Assembly (NCBI GenBank): GCA_017646805.1
Contig: JAGCLW010000038.1
Coordinates: 1-62,950 of the forward strand
Direction of reading: 5' to 3'
Source: Paludibacteraceae bacterium
GTDB taxonomy: Bacteria > Bacteroidota > Bacteroidia > Bacteroidales > Paludibacteraceae
Length of the DNA stretch: 62,950 bases
A program made the translations under genes and the position numbers. Positions 9,320 through 17,746 of this stretch are shown one piece after another; positions within the stretch are counted from its first letter, which is position 1, and each line of letters starts with the position of its first letter. The notes beneath the pieces were generated by a model, which made no database searches, had not been told where the DNA came from, and saw only the letters and a list, made by a program, of their open reading frames with translations.

Positions 9320-10369
9320 TTAATATTCAATCGCTTCAAAAAGTAATTTTTGATCAACAAACTGATCTGTCTGCACTTGTCCAAAATCAGAAAGAAGAGT
9401 GAAACTTATTTGATCACAAGACATGTTTTTTTTGTCATGCCTCATCAATTCAAAAAGTCTATCATAATCTTTGCAAGAAATAAATTTAGGTTTCCCATAC
9501 GTTTCTTGAATATATGCTTTTGCTTGCGAAACACATTCTCTTGAAAATCCCAACAATGCGTGTGAAAGATAAAGTTCGGCAACAAGTCCCCAAGCAACTG
9601 CGTAACCATGCAACACAGGATCATTCTTTTCGTGCGAAAGACTTTCTATTGCATGTCCAATGGTATGTCCAAAATTCAATGCTTTTCGAATATTTTTTTC
9701 AAACGGATCTTTCTTGACAATTTGCTGTTTTACATTGATAGAATCACGCAAAATTTGTCGAAGTTCAATCAAATCAAATCGTTCAACATCAAATTGAAGG
9801 ACTTTCGTCCATTCTTCTTTTGAAAAAATAAGTCCATGCTTCAAAATCTCAGCATATCCCGAAAGTTTGTTATAAATATCAAGTGTTCCAAAAAACAATG
9901 TATCAATAATAACATGAGAAGCCGGATTTATAACCCCAATTTCATTTTTTAATCCATTAAAATTTATCCCCGTCTTACCTCCAACGGCAGCATCTACCGC
10001 ACCCAACAATGTTGTCGGAATATTAATATATCGCATTCCTCGCTTGAATGTAGAAGCAGCAAATCCGCCAAGATCAGTCACCATTCCTCCACCAAGATTA
10101 ATCAAAACAGAATGACGAGTTGCTCCATTTTCGCAAAGAAATTGCCAAACCGACGAAAGCGTGTCAAGATTTTTATGAGAATCTCCGGCTCCAATTGTAT
10201 GGACAGGAGCTTTTTGAATTTCCGGAATCGTCTGAATGCGACTAAAACACATTTTTCTTGTTGTTTCATCGCAAAGAACAAAAATTCCTTTCGGATTTAA
10301 CTCTTCTATAGCTCGTGACAATTCAACTGCTAAATCTTGATCTTCGGTTATAATTATTTTTTGATTCAT
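9320..10369 (-). CDS. aroB: 3-dehydroquinate synthase
   Basis: Second step of the shikimate pathway: an NAD- and zinc-dependent enzyme that cyclises DAHP to 3-dehydroquinate. The 349-residue protein carries the nucleotide-binding segment GGGMVTDLGGFAASTFKRG, the PTTLLGAVDAAVGGKTGIN block, and the metal ligands in YAEILKHGL, NFGHTIGHA and LHGYAVAWG. Length and motifs are standard. It is the first gene of the minus-strand run and is preceded by a TATCTTTG -7 box (complement of 10402-10409). A divergent promoter serves miaB. Confidence 0.95.
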   Translation of the reverse strand: MNQKIIITEDQDLAVELSRAIEELNPKGIFVLCDETTRKMCFSRIQTIPEIQKAPVHTIGAGDSHKNLDTLSSVWQFLCENGATRHSVLINLGGGMVTDLGGFAASTFKRGMRYINIPTTLLGAVDAAVGGKTGINFNGLKNEIGVINPASHVIIDTLFFGTLDIYNKLSGYAEILKHGLIFSKEEWTKVLQFDVERFDLIELRQILRDSINVKQQIVKKDPFEKNIRKALNFGHTIGHAIESLSHEKNDPVLHGYAVAWGLVAELYLSHALLGFSRECVSQAKAYIQETYGKPKFISCKDYDRLFELMRHDKKNMSCDQISFTLLSDFGQVQTDQFVDQKLLFEAIEY

Positions 10370-10401
10370 TTTTATGAAAAAAGAAAATTTGATATAACGG
10401 A

Positions 10402-10409
10402 CAAAGATA
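10402..10409 (-). promoter_or_regulatory. Bacteroidota -7 box for aroB and following genes
   Basis: The complement reads TATCTTTG, an exact TAnnTTTG, 33 bases before the aroB ATG. No clear TTG -33 element is seen at the usual distance. Confidence 0.6.
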
Positions 10410-10464
10410 CAAAAAATAAATGAATCTTTTTGCGATTTTAAGGTTTGTTAAGAAGTTGCCTTTG

Positions 10465-10496
10465 TTTGGAGAATAACGAAAATAATCGTAATTTTG
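10465..10496 (+). promoter_or_regulatory. Bacteroidota promoter for miaB
   Basis: TTTG at 10465-10468, 20 bases of spacing, then TAATTTTG at 10489-10496. This matches the -33/-7 consensus of the Bacteroidota primary sigma factor. The miaB ATG follows 22 bases later, with GGAG between. Confidence 0.7.
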
Positions 10497-10518
10497 CCAA
10501 GATTATTAACGGAGTAAA

Positions 10519-11844
10519 ATGAAAAAAATTTTAATCGAAACATACGGTTGTCAAATGAACGTTGCAGACAGTGAAGTTGTAGCTTCAATCGTTCAAACAA
10601 TCGGTTATGAATACACAAATACAATCGAAAATGCAAATGCCATTTTTTTGAACACATGCTCTGTTCGAGAAAATGCAGAACAAAAAATTGTTGCTCGAAT
10701 ACAACAACTTCAAGCCTACAAACGAAAGAATAATCTTTCGTTGATTATTGGTGTAATCGGTTGTATGGCCGAAAGAGCTCAACAAGAATTGATCGACATA
10801 CACAAAGTTGATTTGGTTGCCGGACCTGACGCATACCTTGATATTCCCAATCTGCTATTAGCGGCAGAAAAAGGAGAAAAAGCAATCAACGTAAATCTAT
10901 CAACAACAGAAACTTACCGAGATGTAATCCCTGCTCGCATCGGAAATCCATTGTCAGGATTTATTAGCATTATGCGTGGATGCAATAATTTTTGCACATA
11001 TTGCATCGTTCCTTACACAAGAGGAAGAGAACGTAGTCGTGACATAGAAAGCATTTTGTCAGAATTACAAGATTTACGTTCACGGGGATTTAAAGAAGTG
11101 ACTTTGTTGGGTCAAAATGTAAATTCATATTGTTTTTGCCTACCAAACGGAAAAGAATTGAAATTCTCAGACTTATTGGCTCAAGTAGCAGAAGCTGCTC
11201 CAAATATGAGAATCCGATTTACAACATCTCACCCAAAAGATATGAGCGACGAAACGTTGAAAGTAATCGCTTCTCACAAAAACATTTGTCGTTCAATACA
11301 TTTGCCGGTTCAATCAGGAAGCAATCGCATATTGAAATTGATGAATCGTAAATATACACGAGAATGGTATTTAGACCGAATCGCCGCAATAAAAAAATAC
11401 ATTCCGGACTGTTCGATTTCAACGGATGTTTTTGCCGGATTTCATGATGAAACCGAAGAAGATCATCAACAAACATTGTCTCTAATGCGAGAAGTCGGAT
11501 ATGACATGGCTTTTATGTTTAAATACAGCGAACGTCCAGGAACGTATGCGGCAGAACACTTGGAAGACAATATAGATGAAGCAACGAAAATAAGACGATT
11601 AAACGAAATTATTGCATTGCAAAATCAATTATCGGCAGAAAGCAATTTGCGAGATTTAGGAAAAGAATACGAAGTTTTGGTAGAAGGCTATAGTAAGCGA
11701 TCAAAAGCCGATTTTTTTGGTAGAACTTCACAAAATAAAGTAGTTGTTTTTCCTCATAGCAACGAAAAACTCGGAGATTTCATTCGTGTTCGTATTACAG
11801 AAGCTTCTTCGGCAACATTAAAAGGAGAACGAATTGCAGACTAA
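10519..11844 (+). CDS. miaB: tRNA-2-methylthio-N6-dimethylallyladenosine synthase
   Basis: Radical SAM methylthiotransferase that converts i6A37 of tRNA to ms2i6A37. The N-terminal UPF0004 domain supplies the auxiliary cluster cysteines at residues 11 (YGCQMN), 47 (NTCSVRE) and 82 (IGCMAE). The radical SAM cluster is Cys155-x3-Cys159-x2-Cys162 (RGCNNFCTYC). A TRAM domain ends the protein. The 441-residue length is normal. A GGAG sequence lies 8 bases before the ATG. Its 3' end overlaps the start of mnmD by 11 bases, pairing two tRNA anticodon-loop modification genes. Confidence 0.95.
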   Translation: MKKILIETYGCQMNVADSEVVASIVQTIGYEYTNTIENANAIFLNTCSVRENAEQKIVARIQQLQAYKRKNNLSLIIGVIGCMAERAQQELIDIHKVDLVAGPDAYLDIPNLLLAAEKGEKAINVNLSTTETYRDVIPARIGNPLSGFISIMRGCNNFCTYCIVPYTRGRERSRDIESILSELQDLRSRGFKEVTLLGQNVNSYCFCLPNGKELKFSDLLAQVAEAAPNMRIRFTTSHPKDMSDETLKVIASHKNICRSIHLPVQSGSNRILKLMNRKYTREWYLDRIAAIKKYIPDCSISTDVFAGFHDETEEDHQQTLSLMREVGYDMAFMFKYSERPGTYAAEHLEDNIDEATKIRRLNEIIALQNQLSAESNLRDLGKEYEVLVEGYSKRSKADFFGRTSQNKVVVFPHSNEKLGDFIRVRITEASSATLKGERIAD

Positions 11845-12523
11845 TACAATCCATATCACAAACGATGGCTCCAATACTTTATTTTCAGAAACTTTTGGAG
11901 AAACATATCATTCTATTTTTGGTGCAAAAGCCGAATCCGAACACATTTTTATCCAATCAGCATTACGCAAATGGACAGAACAACAAGAATCTGAAACAAA
12001 CAAACCGATTCGAATTTTGGAATTTGGTTTTGGAACAGGACTAAATGCTTTTTTGACGGCAAAACAAACAAATCAAAAAATAGAATACGTTACGATAGAA
12101 AAATTTCCCATCGAAAAAGACATTTGGTCAAACTTAAATTTTTGCGAACAAAGCACAGATAATAAAACATTATTTAGAAAACTTCATAAAGCAAAATGGG
12201 GAGAAAAAACAACGATTACTCCAACATTTTTCATCGAAAAACATCAATGTGATTTTCTCAACTTTAATTTTTTGCCAAACAATTTTGACATCGTCTATTT
12301 TGATGCCTTTTCTCCCGAAAAACAACCGGAATTATGGACCGAAGATTTATTTCAAAAAATCTTTATTTCCATGAAAAAAAATGGCATTCTGACGACTTAT
12401 TGTGCAAAAGGAATTGTTCGCAGAACAATGCAAAAAGTCGGATTTAAAGTTGAGCGAATTCCCGGACCTATAGGCGGAAAACGAGAAATTCTTCGAGCAA
12501 AAAAACAACCAATTAAACAATAA
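11834..12523 (+). CDS. mnmD: tRNA (5-methylaminomethyl-2-thiouridine)(34) methyltransferase MnmD
   Basis: SAM-dependent methyltransferase of 229 residues, equivalent to the methyltransferase half of E. coli MnmC but without the FAD oxidase half. The SAM-binding loop is LEFGFGTGLNAFLTA (about residues 59-73). The family block YFDAFSPEKQPELWTEDLF and the terminal GKREILRA are present. The only sensible start is TTG at 11834, inside miaB, because no ATG occurs before the conserved ITNDGSNTLFSETFGETYHS region. It should methylate nm5U34 to mnm5U34 in the pathway opened by MnmE/MnmG, and mnmG lies at 26.6 kb. Confidence 0.85.
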   Translation: MQTNTIHITNDGSNTLFSETFGETYHSIFGAKAESEHIFIQSALRKWTEQQESETNKPIRILEFGFGTGLNAFLTAKQTNQKIEYVTIEKFPIEKDIWSNLNFCEQSTDNKTLFRKLHKAKWGEKTTITPTFFIEKHQCDFLNFNFLPNNFDIVYFDAFSPEKQPELWTEDLFQKIFISMKKNGILTTYCAKGIVRRTMQKVGFKVERIPGPIGGKREILRAKKQPIKQ

Positions 12524-12528
12524 ATAAA

Positions 12529-14424
12529 TTGAAAACATCTCAAATTTTTCATATTACATTTTGTCTTTTACTATCATTTTTTTTTGTAAAATGTGCCAAT
12601 AGAAGTCAAGGTCCGCAAGGAGGACCAAAAGACATTTCTGCCCCTGTCGTATTAAAATCAACTCCCGAAAATGGCGGAAAACAATTCAACGGAGAACGAA
12701 TTTCAATTACGTTTGACGAATTCATCGTATTAAATGAACCTCAAAAAAAGATAATTGTTTCGCCACCTCAAACCACAGCTCCCAATATTAGAACCAGTGG
12801 AAAAAGCATTTTAATAGATTTTCAAGATTCATTGAAACAAAACACTTGTTACACAATTGATTTTACCGATGCAATCGTAGATTTAAACGAACAAAATCCA
12901 TTGTTAGGATATACGTTTGCTTTTTCAACGGGAGACAAACTTGACACAATGCAAATTTCAGGACAAGTTTTTGATGCAGAAACACTTAATCCAATAGAAA
13001 ACGTTATTATCGGAATTTATAAAAATGCGGAAGATTCGTTTTTTGTATCAAAAAAACCGGATCGAATTAGTCGAACAAACGAAAAAGGAAATTTTACAAT
13101 TCGAAACGTAGAAAAAGGAGAATTTTCAATTTATGCGTTTGTTGACCAAAACTCAGATTATTACTATTCCACCGTTGAAGAATCTTTTGCTTTTTTGGAT
13201 AGTACGATTACCACAAGAGTAAAAAACATTGTGACAATAGACACAATTTTACGCATTGATACAATAGGAAAAGATACGATAAAAACGGATAGTATTGTTC
13301 AAAAGTATGAAACAAAATATTTTCCTAATGATTTGAAATTTTATCTCAGTAAAAAGAAAATATCAAAACAAAGATATTTGAAATGCGAACGAAAAACGCC
13401 AAATTATATTCGTTTCTTTGTTGCGGAAAAAGATAGTGTTCAACCAAAAATCACTTGTTTTATCGATGAAGCTGATAGTACCAAAACAATTTCTTCCGGA
13501 ATAAAATGGCAATACAACAATACAAACGACACTATCGAATGTTTGTTGGTAGATTCCGCTTTAATAAAAACAGAAGTTTTGCGTTTTGCACTCACGTATT
13601 ATCGCCCCGATTCCGTATATAATTTAAATCTGCACACGGATACAACTCGATCATATTTTTCGAGCAAACAACTAAAACGTTTGATTGAAAAACAAGCATT
13701 AAAAAATCCAGTCGTAACATTTCCAAAATTACCCAAAGACATCAATTATTTTGAACCTTTGACAATAAAATTGTCTCATCCCGCTCAAACAATAGATTCG
13801 TCTCTTATTTCTTTATCTTGTACAAAAGACTCGATCTTTTCGCCCGTAAAAATAATTCGTTTTGAACAAATCGATAGTTTGGGAATGGAATTTTTGATCG
13901 AACCAGAACAAAACAAAGATACAGAAGACCGATGGAATGAAGAATTATCTTATCGTCTGATAATTGATTCTGCCGCAATACATAGTACATACGGAATCAT
14001 CAATAATCGTACGTCTTCAGATTTCAGAATAAATGGTCCTGAAAAATTCTCAAACCTTCAAATCATCTTGCTGAAACCGGTGCAAAAAGGAATAATTGAA
14101 TTGTTAGACAATCAAGGGAAGGTTGTCGCAATTCGCCACACAGATGACAACGAAGCAAAAGAAGTTGGCATACTTTTTGAAAACATCTTGCCAGGCGATT
14201 ATTATCTTCGTTTGTATATTGACGAAAATAATGATGGAGAATGGACTCCGGCGTTGTACGAAGAAAAACGTCAGCCCGAAAAAGTATTGTATTATCCCGC
14301 TGCTCTTAATTTGCGTGCCAACTGGGATGTAGAACAAGAATGGTTGCCTGATTTTGAACAACGACATCAGACAAAACCTTCCAAACTAATTGAAATTGAC
14401 AAGCAAAAGAGCAGTAAAAAATGA
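12529..14424 (+). CDS. Ig-like domain (SbsA/Big_5-type) lipoprotein
   Basis: The 631-residue protein begins at a TTG, has a hydrophobic signal and a likely lipobox Cys at about residue 22 (FVKC), then the segment GPQGGPKDISAPVV that opens this Bacteroidota family. An Ig-like fold follows (STPENGGKQFNGERISITFDEF), then a carboxypeptidase-regulatory-like segment around residues 145-215 (ISGQVFDAETLNPIENVIIGIY). The rest is beta-rich. The molecular role is unknown; a surface or periplasmic structural function is inferred. It sits 5 bases after mnmD and overlaps the DUF3108 gene by ATGA. Confidence 0.75.
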   Translation: MKTSQIFHITFCLLLSFFFVKCANRSQGPQGGPKDISAPVVLKSTPENGGKQFNGERISITFDEFIVLNEPQKKIIVSPPQTTAPNIRTSGKSILIDFQDSLKQNTCYTIDFTDAIVDLNEQNPLLGYTFAFSTGDKLDTMQISGQVFDAETLNPIENVIIGIYKNAEDSFFVSKKPDRISRTNEKGNFTIRNVEKGEFSIYAFVDQNSDYYYSTVEESFAFLDSTITTRVKNIVTIDTILRIDTIGKDTIKTDSIVQKYETKYFPNDLKFYLSKKKISKQRYLKCERKTPNYIRFFVAEKDSVQPKITCFIDEADSTKTISSGIKWQYNNTNDTIECLLVDSALIKTEVLRFALTYYRPDSVYNLNLHTDTTRSYFSSKQLKRLIEKQALKNPVVTFPKLPKDINYFEPLTIKLSHPAQTIDSSLISLSCTKDSIFSPVKIIRFEQIDSLGMEFLIEPEQNKDTEDRWNEELSYRLIIDSAAIHSTYGIINNRTSSDFRINGPEKFSNLQIILLKPVQKGIIELLDNQGKVVAIRHTDDNEAKEVGILFENILPGDYYLRLYIDENNDGEWTPALYEEKRQPEKVLYYPAALNLRANWDVEQEWLPDFEQRHQTKPSKLIEIDKQKSSKK

Positions 14425-15224
14425 TTACTGCCATGACTACAAATGCCAATATTTTCGGAAGAAAAATAACTCTTTTTATTTTTCTATTTTACTTTTCACT
14501 ATCTTCTTTTTCTACTCCAAAAGCATTTTCGATAGGAGAAAAATTAGAATACGACGCATATTTTAATTGGGGAATGATTTGGTTGAAAGCCGCAAAAGTT
14601 GATTTCACCGTAAAAGAAGCATTTATTAAAAATCAAAAAGCATATCAATTAACCGTTGCAGGAAGCACAATCAAATCCTTTGACAAAATATTCACGGTGA
14701 GAGACACGCTGACATCTTTTGTTTCACAACAAGATTGTTCTCCAATTTTGCACAAAAGAATCGCTCACGAAGATTCGTATTGGGCTGAAGACCATTTTTA
14801 TTTTGACCAATATTCAAATCAAGAAACACAAGTAAGAACCGTTTGTTTGCGAAAAAAAACATTGCCATCAAAAAAGAATCTTTCTCTACAAGGCTCTGTA
14901 ACCGATTTAGTAACTGCCATTTATCAACTACGAAACAAAGATATTTCAACCATTCAAACCGGCGATCAAATTCCATTTTCTATTCTTTTAGAAAACGATG
15001 GCATCGCTTATAATTTATCCCTCACGTATAAAGGAAAAACAACAATAAAAACAAAAAAAGGAGAAACCTACAAATGCCATAAATTCATTCCAAAATTAGT
15101 AACCGGAGATTTGTTTGAAAACGAAAATGACATGGCAATTTATATTTCGGACGACGACCGAAAAATTCCTATTTACGTAGAAGCAAAACTCAGAGTCGGA
15201 AGCATAAAAGTCTATTTTTCTTAA
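14421..15224 (+). CDS. DUF3108 periplasmic protein
   Basis: The 267-residue exported protein has an N-terminal hydrophobic segment (ITLFIFLFYFSLSSF) and a beta-rich body resembling DUF3108: GEKLEYDAYFNWGMIWLKAAKVDF near the start, then DLVTAIYQLRN and FLFENENDMAIYISDD-like strands, and the terminal KLRVGSIKVYF. A second in-frame ATG at 14433 is also possible. DUF3108 proteins are outer-membrane-associated with no assigned activity. The start overlaps the preceding Ig-like gene (ATGA), so the two are probably translated together. Confidence 0.75.
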   Translation: MITAMTTNANIFGRKITLFIFLFYFSLSSFSTPKAFSIGEKLEYDAYFNWGMIWLKAAKVDFTVKEAFIKNQKAYQLTVAGSTIKSFDKIFTVRDTLTSFVSQQDCSPILHKRIAHEDSYWAEDHFYFDQYSNQETQVRTVCLRKKTLPSKKNLSLQGSVTDLVTAIYQLRNKDISTIQTGDQIPFSILLENDGIAYNLSLTYKGKTTIKTKKGETYKCHKFIPKLVTGDLFENENDMAIYISDDDRKIPIYVEAKLRVGSIKVYFS

Positions 15225-15243
15225 GAAAGATTAAAAAAATAAG

Positions 15244-15251
15244 TATATTTG
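15244..15251 (+). promoter_or_regulatory. Bacteroidota -7 box before the small secreted protein
   Basis: TATATTTG matches TAnnTTTG, 38 bases before the ATG at 15290. The -33 region lacks a clear TTG. Confidence 0.45.
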
Positions 15252-15289
15252 CAACGCAAAAATAATTTTGAAAACAAAATCAAATAGCT

Positions 15290-15748
15290 ATGATACAACA
15301 ATTATTTAAACGAACGATTTTAATTCTTATTGCGATTTCATCGTCAATTGCAGCAATGGCAGGAACAATTGCCTACACTGTAGGTCTTACCGAAAAAGAT
15401 GCTATGGAGGCTCACAAAAAAGCAGGAGCTTCTGTGCAAGTTTTAGATTACAAAGACGCTGTTTATAGCAAAACAATTCGTGCGAGATACAAAGATCAAA
15501 GCGGAACATTTTTGATAACAGATGTCATTACTCAAGGAGACTCGCTAATTTCAAAACAAACAATCGTAAGTAAAAATCCGGATTTGTTGGGAGGATTGGC
15601 AACTTGGTTTGAAAAACAAAAAGACTACAAAAGTCTTGGAAACAAAAAATGGCAAACCGAAGCAAACGGACGCTCAATCGTAATTTATCTTCAGCCGGTA
15701 GATCAATATCGAGAAGGTTTCGTTATCGAAGAAGAACGATTCAAATAA
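15290..15748 (+). CDS. Small secreted protein of unknown function
   Basis: I do not recognise this 152-residue protein. The N-terminus (FKRTILILIAISSSIAAMA) is a signal peptide with a probable cleavage site after AMA. The mature part of about 125 residues is mixed alpha/beta, rich in charged residues and without cysteines. The gene looks monocistronic: it has its own -7 box upstream and a strong terminator 10 bases after the stop. That isolation suggests independent, possibly high, expression. An envelope role is only an inference. Confidence 0.7.
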   Translation: MIQQLFKRTILILIAISSSIAAMAGTIAYTVGLTEKDAMEAHKKAGASVQVLDYKDAVYSKTIRARYKDQSGTFLITDVITQGDSLISKQTIVSKNPDLLGGLATWFEKQKDYKSLGNKKWQTEANGRSIVIYLQPVDQYREGFVIEEERFK

Positions 15749-15754
15749 AAACAA

Positions 15755-15785
15755 AAAAGACGGTAAAAATTACCGTCTTTTTTTT
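15755..15785 (+). terminator. Rho-independent terminator (bidirectional)
   Basis: Perfect 8-bp stem GACGGTAA / TTACCGTC (15759-15766 with 15770-15777) with an AAA loop, A-tract before and T-tract after. It can also stop transcription from the converging gene ending at 15797. Confidence 0.9.
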
Positions 15786-15796
15786 GTAAAAGAGAA

Positions 15797-16468
15797 TTAT
15801 TCGTCTAATAATTCATTTAAAATATAATAATGATTTTCAATTTGTTTATTTAAATCTGCTATACATAATTTAAATGCCTCTGTTTTAGAAATCCCTGAAG
15901 GATCAGAATGTCCCCAATATAAAGCATACCATTTCTTGACACGGTAATTATCTGATTGATAAGATGCAATTAACTCATTCTTTAAGTTATAAAAATTTAA
16001 TTCAACAACCATTTCTGTTGTACAAGATGCTATCGGTAATCCCAATAAATTAGGGATAAAAAGAGTAACTCCACTTAAAACTGTCATTCCCAAATCCGAT
16101 AATTTTTCATTTCCAGTAACTAATCTACATACAACTTTCCCTTTTTTAGTTCCATATTTACTTACAATATTTTTATACATATTTTGATTATATATGGATT
16201 TTATATCATTAAGAGATTTACTTGTGTAACTTTTAGATTGTCCGGCAAATATACCCAAAGTAGAAATCCCAGATAAAGAATAAGTTGTTCCAGATATTGT
16301 ATTTGTAGAAAAACCAGTAAGAGTAGCAAAACTTTCCGAGTCAAATTCTAAGTCTATAGTTGGTAATTTTTTTTGTAAATTCGCATTTGGGAGATGGTCA
16401 AATGCATTATAACTTCTGCAACCAACCATAAAAAATGTAGTAATTAAAATAAATATTATTTTCTTCAT
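15797..16468 (-). CDS. Lipoprotein of unknown function
   Basis: I do not recognise this 223-residue protein. A signal peptide ends in a lipobox with Cys at about residue 17 (FFMVGC). Residues about 60-80 are Gly/Ser/Thr-rich (SGISTLGIFAGQSKSYTS). A hydrophobic patch (SGVTLFIPNLLGLPIASC) at about 130-148 could be buried or membrane-associated. The C-terminal third is soluble, with WYALYWGHSD and a helical end. It lies 18 bases after the lipoprotein at 16487-17371, so the two probably form one operon. Base use appears somewhat more AT-rich than in the flanking housekeeping genes. Confidence 0.65.
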   Translation of the reverse strand: MKKIIFILITTFFMVGCRSYNAFDHLPNANLQKKLPTIDLEFDSESFATLTGFSTNTISGTTYSLSGISTLGIFAGQSKSYTSKSLNDIKSIYNQNMYKNIVSKYGTKKGKVVCRLVTGNEKLSDLGMTVLSGVTLFIPNLLGLPIASCTTEMVVELNFYNLKNELIASYQSDNYRVKKWYALYWGHSDPSGISKTEAFKLCIADLNKQIENHYYILNELLDE

Positions 16469-16486
16469 TGCTATTTTTTTTTATTC

Positions 16487-17371
16487 TTATAGTCCGGTTA
16501 ATACAATAGTTAAGTTGTTTCCTCCATCTTTTATCGTTCCCGTATAAGTCTTTTCTGATGCCCAAAATAGGTATCCAGAAGCTTGTTCTACGTGTATGGA
16601 GTAGTAACCTACATCAGTTGTAATCTTTTTCGTTGATTGAGCTGCTATAGTTCCAAAGTTTCTACCATTAATAGTTATAATATAAGGATCACTTTCTGTG
16701 TTATTTATAGTTATTGTTCCTAATTCTGGTAACAAATAATGAAGAATTCCTCCAATTTTAAGTTCTCCAGAATATTTTCCTACATAAGCATATCCCGAAA
16801 CATAACCACTCTTTTGAGTAATTTTCGCATCATACAAACCCGCTTCTTTATTATTTATACTTTTAGTTGCCCCAGCTTCTAAAGTATATGTTATATTATC
16901 CAAACTAACTTCATACGCATTATAAGGTGATTGATTTTTTAACATTATAGTTCCTGTTGAAACTATTGTGTTATTATTATTTTCTCCATTTGTAGGAGTT
17001 GAAATATTAGAAATTTTACGAAATCCGTATTTTCCCCCATCAACAGTCCAGTATAAACATTGATCATCTAATTGTTCTATAACTAATTCAAAAGAACGTC
17101 CATTATTGTATGAAATTACCAATAAATTCATAGATTCTATAATTGCCCATGATCCATTTATTGTTGTATCTGGATCTTTTTGGAGAAAAGTATTGTTATT
17201 CATAAATTTTATTGTATCAGTTCCTTTTATATCTTTCCATTCTCCTATTAATTTAGAAAAATCCACAACTTTTACTTGAACATTTTTTTCTTTGTTCTCT
17301 TCTTCATCGTTACATGCAACAAAAGAAATTACACTCATAAAAATGAATAATAGATAAAATATTTTTTTCAT
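16487..17371 (-). CDS. Lipoprotein with lipocalin-like N-terminus and two tandem C-terminal repeats
   Basis: The 294-residue protein has a signal peptide and a lipobox with Cys at about residue 20 (FVAC), followed by an acidic linker. Residues about 38-120 (LIGEWKDIKGTDTIKFMNNNTFLQ, then SWAIIESMNLLVISY) resemble the lipocalin-like domains common in Bacteroidota lipoproteins. The rest consists of two related units of about 70 residues. Each starts GTI, passes through a Thr/Lys turn (AGATKSINN and AQSTKKITT), then a GLYDAKITQKSGY or GYYSIHVEQASGY strand, and ends with a YSGELKIGG or YTGTIKDGG hairpin. Function is unknown; binding of a surface ligand is possible. Confidence 0.65.
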   Translation of the reverse strand: MKKIFYLLFIFMSVISFVACNDEEENKEKNVQVKVVDFSKLIGEWKDIKGTDTIKFMNNNTFLQKDPDTTINGSWAIIESMNLLVISYNNGRSFELVIEQLDDQCLYWTVDGGKYGFRKISNISTPTNGENNNNTIVSTGTIMLKNQSPYNAYEVSLDNITYTLEAGATKSINNKEAGLYDAKITQKSGYVSGYAYVGKYSGELKIGGILHYLLPELGTITINNTESDPYIITINGRNFGTIAAQSTKKITTDVGYYSIHVEQASGYLFWASEKTYTGTIKDGGNNLTIVLTGL

Positions 17372-17746
17372 AATTCATACAAATTATTTTTTTTTATTTT
17401 TCGATAACTATGTCCCAACGTATTTTCTTGACTTAAAGACATAAAAAAACGTGGGACTTTTTCTTATTGGTCTCTTGAGGTTCTGGAATACCTTATTCTC
17501 CAAACAAGTAAAGCCCACGAATACGATTCGTGAGCGTTTACTGCTTCACCTTGGAGAATAAGTTATGAAATTTTCCAGATTTCAAGAAACCAAGTATAAG
17601 CAAAAAACGCTTTTTATATGTTGTTATATTTTAACTAAGTCTAAATGATTTTTATTATTTCTTTTTTCAACCTCCTTTTTTTATTATTTAAACGTGATTT
17701 TATTTTGTGCAAAGATAAAATTAAAATAAATAAAATTACATATACA
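17372..17746. other. 375-bp gap between the lipoprotein operon and recG
   Basis: No coding sequence is credible here. The gap holds a hairpin at 17412-17457, followed on the plus strand by five T, and a long imperfect hairpin at 17463-17600, listed separately. The segment 17601-17746 is plain AT-rich DNA, with the recG 3' end at its right edge. I found no clear -33/-7 pair for either structure. Confidence 0.7.
17463..17600. ncRNA. Candidate structured RNA: 138-nt imperfect hairpin, possibly 6S-like
   Basis: The two arms pair in successive helices: 17463-17467 with 17596-17600, 17469-17471 with 17589-17591, 17473-17478 with 17582-17587, 17482-17487 with 17574-17579, 17492-17503 with 17551-17562 (12 bp without mismatch), 17507-17512 with 17537-17542, and an apical 17516-17522 with 17526-17532 around loop ACG. 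An asymmetric internal bubble separates the lower and upper stems (4 nt on one side, 17488-17491; 11 nt on the other, 17563-17573). A single rod with a central bubble is the layout of 6S RNA, which binds RNA polymerase. The strand cannot be decided. A palindromic mobile element (MITE) is the main alternative. Confidence 0.45.
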
